The translations under genes and the position numbers were made by a program. DNA of 26,039 nt from Bacteroidales bacterium UBA1189 (GTDB lineage: Bacteria > Bacteroidota > Bacteroidia > Bacteroidales > Bacteroidaceae), in contig DBYJ01000042.1 of the NCBI GenBank assembly GCA_002309805.1, positions 1 through 26,039 of the forward strand. The letters are read 5' to 3'. The notes below the pieces were generated by a model. That model was not told the DNA's origin and did no database searches. It was given only the letters and a program-made list of their open reading frames with translations. Below are positions 5,332 to 12,583 of this stretch, piece by piece (within the stretch, counting starts at the first letter, position 1; the number at the start of each line of letters is the position of its first letter).

Positions 5332-7854
5332 TTATTCTCCCTTCTTCGGGTAAAGGTCGTTCCACCAGCGGTCGTCGTCCTGGAGGAAGCGGGCAAACCA
5401 CGCCATGATGGTGTTGTGCCAGAGGATGCGCTTGGGATAGTCGGCAATGAAGTGGTTCTCGCCCTCGACTTCGATGAATTCGACGGTCTTGCCCAGAATC
5501 TTCAGGGCGTTGAAGAGCTGGATGCTCTCGCCGATGGGGACGTTGGTGTCAGCCGTGCCGTGGAGCAGCAGCAGGGGGGTGTTGATTTTGTCGGCATTGA
5601 AGAGCGAGCCCTGTGCGAAGAGGTCGGGGTTCTGCCAAGGCCAGCTGCCGGCAGCAGCCACGGCATTGTAGCTGTAGCCCCAGTAGCCCTCGCCCCAGTA
5701 GCTGGTGACGTTGCTGATGCCGGCATGGGAGACGGCTGCGGCAAAGATGTCGGTCTGCGTCTGGAGGTACTGCGTCATGAAGCCGCCGTACGAGGCACCC
5801 ATGCAGCCCACATGGGCAGCATCCACGAAGGGATGGGCAGCACAGAACTTCTGCACGCCCTCGATGATGTCGTTAGCCGTCCATTTGCCCCAGGCATTGA
5901 CGTGGCGCGCCGAGAACTCCTGCCCGAAGCCGATGGTGCCGCTGGGCTGGATGACATAGACCACATAGCCCCGTGAGGCAAGCAGCTGGGCACAGTAGGG
6001 GCTGGAGATGCCCTTGGTCGTCGGGGTGGTGCCGCCGTAGTAATAGACAATGAGGGGGTACTTCTTAGTGGCATCGAAGGCAGGGGGCAGGCAGCACTTG
6101 CCGGTAATGAGGGTGCCGTCGGAGGCCGTGAAGTTCCACGGCTCGGTCTGCCCGAGCTCAAGCCGGTCGAGCTGCTCCTTCAGGGGGTCGGCAATGAGGC
6201 GCGAGGTGCCCTTCTTCAGCTGATAGAGGTAGGCACGCCCGGCGCTATGGTCGTCGGTGCCGTAGTAGGCAGCCACAGAGGCATCCTCCGTAGGCAGCAC
6301 GAACGACGAGACAACGGGCGTCTCCAACGGCAGGCGCTTCATCGTGCGCGTTTTGGGGGAATAGACATAGACGTTCACATCGTCAGCCTCGGTGACGCGG
6401 AGGTAGATGTTGCCGTCGGCACGGTTCCAGATGACATTCTCGATGGAGGGGTCGAAGTCGCGGGTGATGGCTTCCACCTCACGGGACTTGAGGTCCATGA
6501 TGTAGGCCTGCTTGTCATAATCATTGGCGATGGGGAGGTCTCCGCAGTTCTTGCCGATGCCGTCGAAGGCCTCAGGGCCTCCTGTGAAGAGCAGCTTCGT
6601 CCCGTCAGGGGAGTACTCCACACCTCCCACGTAGGGCTTGTCGGCATAGATGGTATCTACCGTGCGCGTAGTCAGGTCGTACTCGCTCAACGTGGAGACA
6701 TAGTAATAAGGATGGCGCGAGACGTCCTCGTCGGACGACTGGAGCAGCAGCTTCGTGCCATCGGGCGAGATGTCAGCCACATGGGTGGAGTGGTTGCCGA
6801 AGGTGAGGCGCTCGGTGGTGCCGCTCTCGGGGTAGTAGATGCAGGGGTAGGCGCTGTTGCGGTTGCCGGGGATACGGTCGCGGGGCGAGAGGATGTGCTT
6901 CAGCGGGCCGTTGTCGCGGTTTCCCTCGTCGTTCTTCATGACAATCATCTTCTTCTCGTCGGGGAACCATTGGAAGCGCTCGTCGGGCAGCGAGCGGAAG
7001 AGCACCTCCTCCTGCTGCGTCAGGGGATCTACGGTAATGAGGTCGCTGCCCACGGCGGCACGACGCGTGTACCACAGCTTGTCCGTACGCGGCATCCAGC
7101 GCAGGTTGTTCGCCACCCAGGCGATGTGCTTCCCCGTCTTCACCTCGGTAAGCTCGGCACGGGTGTCGTTACGGTCGGCGCTGTAGGCATAGGAATAGCG
7201 CGTAACCAGATATTTCCCGCTGGGCGAGAGCTGGACGCCCGCGACGCGGTTGCCGTACACCGTGTTGTCAAGCATGAAACGTCCCTTCTGGCTCATGCCG
7301 CTGACGACAGCCACATCGCCGAACTCCTTCTTCTTGTCCACCTCGCACTTGATGCAAAAATCGCCCTTTCCATCGGAAGGAACGAGCACTTTCAGGGTGA
7401 CGGGATAGGTCTTCTCAGGCTCCATCCGCAGGGAGATGGTGCGCGAGCTTTGGGGGCTGATGCTGTCCTGCGCCTCGTTCTTCGTTGCCTTGCCCAATCC
7501 CTCGACGGAAGCATCGAAGGGCAGCGGGCTGGTAATCTTCAGGTCGGCCTTCGCGAAACGCTCGGCACGCAGGCGCGTGGTGATGATGTAGAGGATGTTT
7601 TCGCCCTCCCGTCCGGGCAGCCTCAGCATACCGGCGGTATCGGTAGCAACGATGTCGGAGGGGAAGGCATCGAGGTTGACGACGACATCCGTCTTCAGCA
7701 AGTCGGCCTTGTAGCGGTTGCCCTTGATGTCTGCCGAATCGCAGACGAGCGGTTCTTTTACTGTAGCCGCCTCACGGACAGCATACTCGGTAATCACTTG
7801 TGCCTGTGACGTCAGCGTCAGCAGCGCAGAGGCAAGAAATAGCAGTTTTTTCAT
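5332..7854 (-). CDS. secreted S9 family prolyl oligopeptidase-like peptidase
   Basis: An 840-residue serine peptidase of family S9 with an N-terminal Sec signal peptide (MKKLLFLASALLTLTSQAQ). The middle is a beta-propeller with PD40/WD40-like blades: QLSPSGKYL, DISPDGTKLL and EYSPDGTKLLF. The C-terminal alpha/beta-hydrolase domain carries the nucleophile motif GASYGG (Ser about 688), the Asp in HGTADTNVP (about 769) and the His in GENHF (about 801), so the triad is complete. It probably removes or cleaves short peptides in the periplasm, as expected for an asaccharolytic or protein-fermenting Bacteroidales. I place the start at the ATG at 7854. An in-frame TTG 30 bases upstream would add ten residues before the signal peptide and is unlikely. 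It lies 53 bases after xerD on the same strand and may be co-transcribed. Confidence 0.92.
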   Translation of the reverse strand: MKKLLFLASALLTLTSQAQVITEYAVREAATVKEPLVCDSADIKGNRYKADLLKTDVVVNLDAFPSDIVATDTAGMLRLPGREGENILYIITTRLRAERFAKADLKITSPLPFDASVEGLGKATKNEAQDSISPQSSRTISLRMEPEKTYPVTLKVLVPSDGKGDFCIKCEVDKKKEFGDVAVVSGMSQKGRFMLDNTVYGNRVAGVQLSPSGKYLVTRYSYAYSADRNDTRAELTEVKTGKHIAWVANNLRWMPRTDKLWYTRRAAVGSDLITVDPLTQQEEVLFRSLPDERFQWFPDEKKMIVMKNDEGNRDNGPLKHILSPRDRIPGNRNSAYPCIYYPESGTTERLTFGNHSTHVADISPDGTKLLLQSSDEDVSRHPYYYVSTLSEYDLTTRTVDTIYADKPYVGGVEYSPDGTKLLFTGGPEAFDGIGKNCGDLPIANDYDKQAYIMDLKSREVEAITRDFDPSIENVIWNRADGNIYLRVTEADDVNVYVYSPKTRTMKRLPLETPVVSSFVLPTEDASVAAYYGTDDHSAGRAYLYQLKKGTSRLIADPLKEQLDRLELGQTEPWNFTASDGTLITGKCCLPPAFDATKKYPLIVYYYGGTTPTTKGISSPYCAQLLASRGYVVYVIQPSGTIGFGQEFSARHVNAWGKWTANDIIEGVQKFCAAHPFVDAAHVGCMGASYGGFMTQYLQTQTDIFAAAVSHAGISNVTSYWGEGYWGYSYNAVAAAGSWPWQNPDLFAQGSLFNADKINTPLLLLHGTADTNVPIGESIQLFNALKILGKTVEFIEVEGENHFIADYPKRILWHNTIMAWFARFLQDDDRWWNDLYPKKGE

Positions 7855-7907
7855 ACTTATAAAATTGGATTTCAATGTTTTCAACCTATATTCTGAAATT
7901 TCTCAAA

Positions 7908-8840
7908 TCAGCGTGAGGGATGCAGTATGTTACGTGGATGATGCTCCACAATCTCGCTTCGCAGACGGGTAGAATCGATGTGGGTATATATTTCCGTCGT
8001 GCCGATGTCCTCGTGCCCCAGCATGGCCTGGATAACACGCAGGTTGGCACCGTTTTCCAGCAGGTGGGTGGCAAAGGAGTGGCGGAACGTGTGGGGGCTG
8101 ATAACCTTCCGGATTCCCGCCTTCTCAGCCAGTTCCTTCACCAAGTGGAACACCATGATGCGGGAGAGGTTCTTCTTCCGTAGGGCGCTGATGAAGAGGT
8201 AGTCCTCGTAGCCGGGCTTGATGTCTATCTGGTTGCGATCCACCATGTAGTATTGAATCTCCTCAATGGCAGACGGCGAAATGGGCACCAGCCGTTGCTT
8301 GCTGCCCTTGCCCTCCACACGGATGAAGCCCTCCTTCAGATAGAGGTCGCTCAGCCGCAGGCTGCACAACTCCGACACGCGCAGCCCGCAGCTGTAGAGC
8401 GTCTCGATAATGGCCCTGTTGCGCTGCCCTTCCTTCGAAGAAAGGTCGATGGAATCGATGATTTTGTCGATTTCCTCCACGCTCAGCACCTCCGGCAGAC
8501 GGGCGGGAATCTTGGGCGATTCGAGCAGCAGCGTGGGGTCGGCTTCGATGTATTTCTCCAGCACAAGGAAACGGTAGAACGAGCGCACACCTGAGAGAAT
8601 CCGAGCTACCGAGCGGGGATTGATGCCGACGTCCATCAAGTCTGCCGTGAAATGCTCCAGCGTATCCAGCGTCACCTCCTCGGGACGCACACCCTCCTCC
8701 GAGAGGTATCCGAACAGCTTCTCCACATCTTTCAAATAGGCATCAAGCGTGTTTGCCGAAAGCGCTTTTTCGAAGACAAGATACTGTTTATACCTTGTCA
8801 ACATCTTTTTATTCTCATCTTTTGATGATTTATTGCCCAT
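7908..8840 (-). CDS. xerD: tyrosine site-specific recombinase XerD
   Basis: A 310-residue tyrosine recombinase with an N-terminal SAM-like core-binding domain (about 12-100) and a catalytic domain (about 115-300). All active-site residues are present: Arg154 in CGLRVSEL, Lys178 in EGKGSKQR, His250 and Arg253 in HTFRHSFATHLL, His276 in LGHEDIGTTEIYTH, and nucleophile Tyr285 in the same motif. Length and the LGHxxIxTTxIYTH motif fit the chromosomal XerC/XerD proteins that resolve chromosome dimers at dif, rather than an integrase of a mobile element. It starts from the divergent junction with aroQ (73 bases). An internal Met at residue 13 is an alternative start. Which of XerC or XerD it represents is inferred. 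Confidence 0.9.
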   Translation of the reverse strand: MGNKSSKDENKKMLTRYKQYLVFEKALSANTLDAYLKDVEKLFGYLSEEGVRPEEVTLDTLEHFTADLMDVGINPRSVARILSGVRSFYRFLVLEKYIEADPTLLLESPKIPARLPEVLSVEEIDKIIDSIDLSSKEGQRNRAIIETLYSCGLRVSELCSLRLSDLYLKEGFIRVEGKGSKQRLVPISPSAIEEIQYYMVDRNQIDIKPGYEDYLFISALRKKNLSRIMVFHLVKELAEKAGIRKVISPHTFRHSFATHLLENGANLRVIQAMLGHEDIGTTEIYTHIDSTRLRSEIVEHHPRNILHPSR

Positions 8841-8878
8841 TTTTTTCTACCTTCGCGCCGGATTTCTGAAATTCGGTA

Positions 8879-8886
8879 CAAAGTTA
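8879..8886 (-). promoter_or_regulatory. -7 box for xerD
   Basis: On the minus strand this reads TAACTTTG, a perfect TAnnTTTG box 39 bases before the xerD ATG. No clear TTTG is found at the normal 19-21 base distance (one lies at 23 bases). Confidence 0.45.
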
Positions 8887-8913
8887 CGCAAAACCATTCA
8901 ATAAAAATACAAA

Positions 8914-9354
8914 ATGAGTGAAGAAAAAAACAAAAAGAAAATCCTGGTCGTCAACGGGCCGAATCTGAACCTGCTGGGATTGCGTGAGCCGGGCATCTAC
9001 GGCTCCGCTACACTCGACGAAGGTATGAAGGCTCTGGAGGAACGCTTTCCGCAGGTGGACTTTGCATTCTTCCAGTCCAATATCGAGGGGGAACTGGTTG
9101 ACGTCATCCAGCAATACGGGTTCACAGCTGACGGTATCGTGCTCAACGCCGGGGCCTACACCCACACCTCCGTAGCCATCCACGATGCCATCAAGGCCAT
9201 CCGCACTCCCGTAGTTGAGGTACACCTCAGCAACATCTACAGCCGCGAGACCTTCCGCCACACTTCCCTCATCACGTCAGCCTGCATCGGCATCATCGGA
9301 GGCTTCGGCATGGACAGCTACCGCCTGGCCGTCGAGGCTCTGCTAAACCGATGA
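8914..9354 (+). CDS. aroQ: type II 3-dehydroquinate dehydratase
   Basis: A 146-residue type II dehydroquinase, cytosolic. It converts 3-dehydroquinate to 3-dehydroshikimate in the shikimate pathway. The family signature is clear: VNGPNLNLLGLREPGIYG (13-30) with Arg24 and the catalytic Tyr29 on the mobile loop; LNAGAYTHTSVAI (77-89) with Asn78; EVHLSNIYSRE (102-112) with the catalytic His104; and Arg115 in FRHTS. A Lys-rich N-terminal extension (SEEKNKKK) precedes the first strand. Length is normal. It is divergent from xerD and 42 bases upstream of the O-methyltransferase gene, with which it may form a transcript. Confidence 0.96.
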   Translation: MSEEKNKKKILVVNGPNLNLLGLREPGIYGSATLDEGMKALEERFPQVDFAFFQSNIEGELVDVIQQYGFTADGIVLNAGAYTHTSVAIHDAIKAIRTPVVEVHLSNIYSRETFRHTSLITSACIGIIGGFGMDSYRLAVEALLNR

Positions 9355-9357
9355 TAC

Positions 9358-9398
9358 AATTGTAAAAAATGTAAATCGTAAATTGTCAAATCGTAAAT
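9358..9398. repeat. AAATCGTAAAT repeat before methyltransferase start
   Basis: AAATCGTAAAT occurs at 9373-9383 and again at 9388-9398, where it overlaps the ATG at 9397. Related words (AATTGTAAAA, AATGTAAAT) fill the rest of the gap between aroQ and the next gene. Confidence 0.65.
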
Positions 9399-10029
9399 GA
9401 ATCTGGACGACTACATCCTCAACCACATGGAGCCTGAGAACGACTACCTGAAAGCGCTTTGGCGGACAGCCCACGTCCACCTGATGAACCCGCGCATGTC
9501 GTCGGGGCATCTGCAGGGACGTCTGCTGAAGATGCTGGTTGAGATGGCACGTCCGCATCGCATTCTTGAAATAGGCACTTACGTCGGCTACTCGGCCCTC
9601 TGCATGGCTGAAGGTCTGCACTCGGACAACGACCGTGTCGTCACCTACGAAATCGACGATGAATTGGAGGATTTCACACGTCCTTGGATTGAAGGCTCAC
9701 CCTTTGGGAACCGCGTGGAATTCATTATCGGCGATGCTCTCCTGAAAGTACCCGAACGGGATGAACTGTTTGACTTCGTCTATATCGACGGCGACAAACG
9801 CCAGTATACCGACTATTACGAACTGGCCCTGCGATATACCACCTCCCAAGCCTTCATTTTGGCTGACAACACCTTGTGGGACGGCCACGTCATCGAAGAC
9901 GAGTATGCTCACGAACACCGTACCGAAGGCATCAACGCCTTCAATGCCTACGTTAGTGCCGACCTCCGCGTGGAAAAAGTCATCCTCCCCATCCGCGACG
10001 GACTAACCCTTATGAGAAAAAGAAACTGA
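9397..10029 (+). CDS. O-methyltransferase family protein (TrmR-like)
   Basis: A 210-residue class I SAM-dependent methyltransferase of the Methyltransf_3/caffeoyl-CoA type. SAM motif I is ILEIGTYVG (56-64), the acidic end of strand 2 is YEIDDE (84-89), and the metal-binding set is IDGDK (130-134, Asp131) with ADNTLWDG (156-163, Asp157, Asn158). Relatives in bacteria include TrmR, which methylates 5-hydroxyuridine at tRNA position 34, so a tRNA-modifying role is possible. This fits its place just before rbfA, a translation gene, but is not shown by the sequence. It ends six bases before the rbfA start, consistent with one operon. There is no signal peptide. Confidence 0.85.
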   Translation: MNLDDYILNHMEPENDYLKALWRTAHVHLMNPRMSSGHLQGRLLKMLVEMARPHRILEIGTYVGYSALCMAEGLHSDNDRVVTYEIDDELEDFTRPWIEGSPFGNRVEFIIGDALLKVPERDELFDFVYIDGDKRQYTDYYELALRYTTSQAFILADNTLWDGHVIEDEYAHEHRTEGINAFNAYVSADLRVEKVILPIRDGLTLMRKRN

Positions 10030-10035
10030 ATTTAT

Positions 10036-10371
10036 ATGGAAACAACAAGACAAAACAAAATTGCACGGCTCATTCAGAAGGAGTTAAGCGACATCTTCCT
10101 CCTTCAAGCCAAATCCATGAGCGGCGTCATCGTCTCTGTGACAAACGTCCGCGTCACCCCCGACCTCAGCATCGCCCACGCCTACATCAGCGTGTTCCCT
10201 TCCGACAAGTCTGAGGAAATCGTCAACAACCTCAACGGCAATATGAAAAGCATTCGCTACGACCTCGGCACGCGAGTCCGCTTCCAGCTTCGCGTCATCC
10301 CCGAGCTGAAGTTCCACGTCGACGATTCGCTTGACTATCTGGAGCATATCGACGAGCTGCTGAAAAAATGA
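10036..10371 (+). CDS. rbfA: 30S ribosome-binding factor RbfA
   Basis: A 111-residue RbfA, a KH-fold protein that binds the immature 30S subunit near 16S rRNA helix 1 and aids late maturation and cold adaptation. Recognisable parts are the N-terminal helix NKIARLIQKELSDIF (about 7-21), strands VIVSVTNVRVTPDLSIAHAYISVF (about 31-54), and the C-terminal RVRFQLRVIPELKFHVDDSLDY (about 80-101, including the P-E-L-x-F-x-x-D-D/S-S signature). Length is typical of Bacteroidetes. It starts six bases after the methyltransferase stop. A 97-base gap with a tandem repeat separates it from the permease gene. Confidence 0.95.
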   Translation: METTRQNKIARLIQKELSDIFLLQAKSMSGVIVSVTNVRVTPDLSIAHAYISVFPSDKSEEIVNNLNGNMKSIRYDLGTRVRFQLRVIPELKFHVDDSLDYLEHIDELLKK

Positions 10372-10420
10372 GATTTTCAGTTAAGAATTAAAAATACCCC
10401 TACACACAGAACAATCGTCT

Positions 10421-10462
10421 GAACTCCTGAACTCCTGTAACTCCTGTAACTCCTGAACTCCT
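10421..10462. repeat. GAACTCCT tandem repeat
   Basis: The units are GAACTCCT, GAACTCCT, GTAACTCCT, GTAACTCCT and GAACTCCT, preceded by ATCGTCT. It is the reverse complement of the array at 1477-1511, including the ATCGTCT flank. It ends seven bases before the GTG start of the permease gene. The last bases, AAAAAGG, merge into that start. Confidence 0.85.
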
Positions 10463-10468
10463 AAAAAG

Positions 10469-11713
10469 GTGAAGCTCCCCTTCTATATTGCACGGCGATA
10501 CCTCTTCTCCCGCAAGAGCCACAATGCCATCAACATCATCTCTGCCATTAGTGTCTGCGGGGTGACGCTGGCTACGCTGGCCCTCATCTGCACCCTCTCG
10601 GTCTTCAACGGCTTCCACGATCTGGTGGAGAGCATGTTCACCCATTTCGACCCCGAGTTGAAGATTGAGGCTGCCAAGGGCAAGACCTTCGTCCCCTCCG
10701 ACAGCCTCATGGAGGTCCTTCACAGCATTCCCGCTATCACCGTCATTAACGAAACGCTTGAGGACCAGGCCATGGCGCAATACAAAGACCGCCAAACCAT
10801 GGTGACAGTGAAAGGGGTAGGCGACGACTTCCTTGCCCTAACCTCGTTCAGCGACATCCTTATCGGCGAGGGCACATTCCGTCTGGCAGACGAAGTTGTC
10901 GACTACGGCATTCTCGGTATACAGATTCCCCAGATCCTGGGCAGCGGACTGCACTTCATCGACCCGCTCACCCTCTACGCTCCGCGACGGGGGACACGCA
11001 TCAATCTTGCCAACCCCATGCAGAATGTCACCTCGCGCTCGCTCTTCAACCCAGGGCTTGTCTTCTGCGTCAATCAGGAGAAATACGATGCCTCATACAT
11101 CGTTACCTCCATGGACTTTGCGCGGGAGCTGTTTGGGGTGCAGGAGGCTGTCAGCGCCCTGGAGCTCCGGACGGCTACAGGCAGTTCCATTCCAAAAGTA
11201 AAGCGCCAGCTGCGCCGCGCATTGGGAACGAATTATGAAGTCAAAGACCGCTACGAGCAGCAGTCAGATGTCTTCCAGATTGTGCGCATCGAGAAGTTTA
11301 TCTCCTACCTCTTCCTCAGCTTCATCCTGCTGATTGCCTGCTTCAATATCATCGGGAGCGTCTCCATGCTCATCCTTGACAAACAGGACAACCTCTCCAC
11401 CCTGCGCAGCCTTGGGGCTTCCGACAGCCTCCTTGCCCGCATCTTCCTCTATGAAGGAAACCTCATCGCCCTTGCCGGCGCCCTGCTGGGACTGGTGCTG
11501 GGCGTTATCCTCTGTCTGCTGCAACAGCGGTTCGGATTCATTTCCCTCGGTCAGTCAGGGGCTTTTGTCGTCGAGGCCTATCCTGTCAGCGTCCATCTTA
11601 CTGACGTCCTGCTTGTCTTCGTCACGGTAGTAGTCGTCAGCACCCTCGCCGTCCGTCTGCCCGTCCGCATCCTTGCCCGCCGGGCAATAAACGATAATAA
11701 TAAGGAGGAATAA
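10469..11713 (+). CDS. LolC/LolE-like ABC transporter permease (FtsX family)
   Basis: A 414-residue inner-membrane permease of the FtsX/MacB type. Topology is one N-terminal membrane helix (about 18-46), a large periplasmic MacB-like domain (about 47-265), then three helices (about 270-297, 328-350 and 372-395). The start reads KLPFYIARRYLFSRK, the hallmark of LolC/LolE-like proteins that release lipoproteins to the outer-membrane carrier. No ATPase (LolD) or second permease gene is adjacent, which is usual in Bacteroidetes, where a single permease gene often stands alone. The start is GTG, fixed by the conserved N-terminus; the codon follows the tandem repeat at once. Substrate assignment is by family only. 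Confidence 0.87.
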   Translation: MKLPFYIARRYLFSRKSHNAINIISAISVCGVTLATLALICTLSVFNGFHDLVESMFTHFDPELKIEAAKGKTFVPSDSLMEVLHSIPAITVINETLEDQAMAQYKDRQTMVTVKGVGDDFLALTSFSDILIGEGTFRLADEVVDYGILGIQIPQILGSGLHFIDPLTLYAPRRGTRINLANPMQNVTSRSLFNPGLVFCVNQEKYDASYIVTSMDFARELFGVQEAVSALELRTATGSSIPKVKRQLRRALGTNYEVKDRYEQQSDVFQIVRIEKFISYLFLSFILLIACFNIIGSVSMLILDKQDNLSTLRSLGASDSLLARIFLYEGNLIALAGALLGLVLGVILCLLQQRFGFISLGQSGAFVVEAYPVSVHLTDVLLVFVTVVVVSTLAVRLPVRILARRAINDNNKEE

Positions 11714-11778
11714 ACCCCTTTTTTACCCTGTCAAGCGTTTTTTTCGGGAAAAGTACGATGTATTTAAATAAAATTATG

Positions 11779-11786
11779 TACTTTTG
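11779..11786 (+). promoter_or_regulatory. -7 box for sdh operon
   Basis: TACTTTTG fits TAnnTTTG and lies 71 bases before the sdhC ATG. No clear -33 TTTG is seen, so the box is only a candidate. Confidence 0.45.
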
Positions 11787-11857
11787 ACACTCGTTTTGGA
11801 TGCTTAACGAAGAAATAGAACTGAAGGTAATTTTAATTTTTTAATAGTTAATCAATT

Positions 11858-12556
11858 ATGTGGTTATTTAATTCTTCTATCGGAAAGAAGGTCGTGATGA
11901 GTGTCACCGGTTTGGCCCTGATTCTGTTCCTGACTTTCCACATGGCCATGAACTGCGTGGCCCTGTTCTCGGCCGAAGGGTACGAGTGGATCTGTAGTTT
12001 CCTCGGCGCTAACTGGTATGCCATGGTGGGCACCATCGGTCTGGCGTTGCTGATGATGATTCACTTTGTCTATGCCTTCTGGCTGACGCTGACTAACAAG
12101 AAGGCACGCGGCACGCAACGCTACGAAGTCACGGCACGTCCGAAGGGCGTCGAGTTCGCTTCGCGCAACATGTTCGTGCTGGGTCTCTGCGTCTGCGGCG
12201 GTCTGGTGCTGCATCTGGTGAACTTCTGGAGCAAAATGCAGCTTGTTGAACTGATGGGCAACGAGCCCGCCTCGGGTGTCGAGCTCATCCGCTACACCTT
12301 CTCGAAGTGGTACTTCGTACTGCTCTACCTCATCTGGCTGGGCGCCCTGTGGTTCCACCTTACTCACGGCTTCTGGAGCGCTATCCAGACCATCGGCTGG
12401 AGCAATCGCAAGTGGTTTGTCCGTTGGAAATGGATTGGCTACATCTGCGTCACGCTGCTCATCCTGGGCTTTGCTTCTGTCCTGCTCCTCTATTTCTGCG
12501 CCGAAGGGCTGAACTGGTACATCCTCCCCGGAATCTTCTCCGGAGTGGCCGCTTAA
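11858..12556 (+). CDS. sdhC: succinate dehydrogenase/fumarate reductase cytochrome b subunit
   Basis: A 232-residue membrane subunit of the b558 family. It has five transmembrane helices (about 12-34, 52-78, 104-125, 150-172 and 193-214) and histidines placed for two haem b groups: His28, His69, His119, and His167 or His170. It anchors the flavoprotein and iron-sulphur subunits to the inner membrane and exchanges electrons with menaquinone. In anaerobic Bacteroidales this complex mostly works as fumarate reductase at the end of the succinate/propionate pathway. It opens the operon: the start follows an A/T-rich leader, and sdhA begins 27 bases after its stop. The gap holds a TAAACGTTTAACG motif like those around the insert further downstream. 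Confidence 0.93.
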   Translation: MWLFNSSIGKKVVMSVTGLALILFLTFHMAMNCVALFSAEGYEWICSFLGANWYAMVGTIGLALLMMIHFVYAFWLTLTNKKARGTQRYEVTARPKGVEFASRNMFVLGLCVCGGLVLHLVNFWSKMQLVELMGNEPASGVELIRYTFSKWYFVLLYLIWLGALWFHLTHGFWSAIQTIGWSNRKWFVRWKWIGYICVTLLILGFASVLLLYFCAEGLNWYILPGIFSGVAA

Positions 12557-12583
12557 ACGTTTAACGAAAATCGGAATTATATA

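Noticed and set aside
6247..7809. 520-codon plus-strand open frame
   Set aside because: Antisense to the S9 peptidase, whose catalytic triad and propeller motifs are intact. The product has the composition of a reverse-strand artefact (Val, Gly, His, Arg).
7855..7884. Upstream TTG start for the S9 peptidase
   Set aside because: Would place ten residues before a normal signal peptide whose own Met is ATG.
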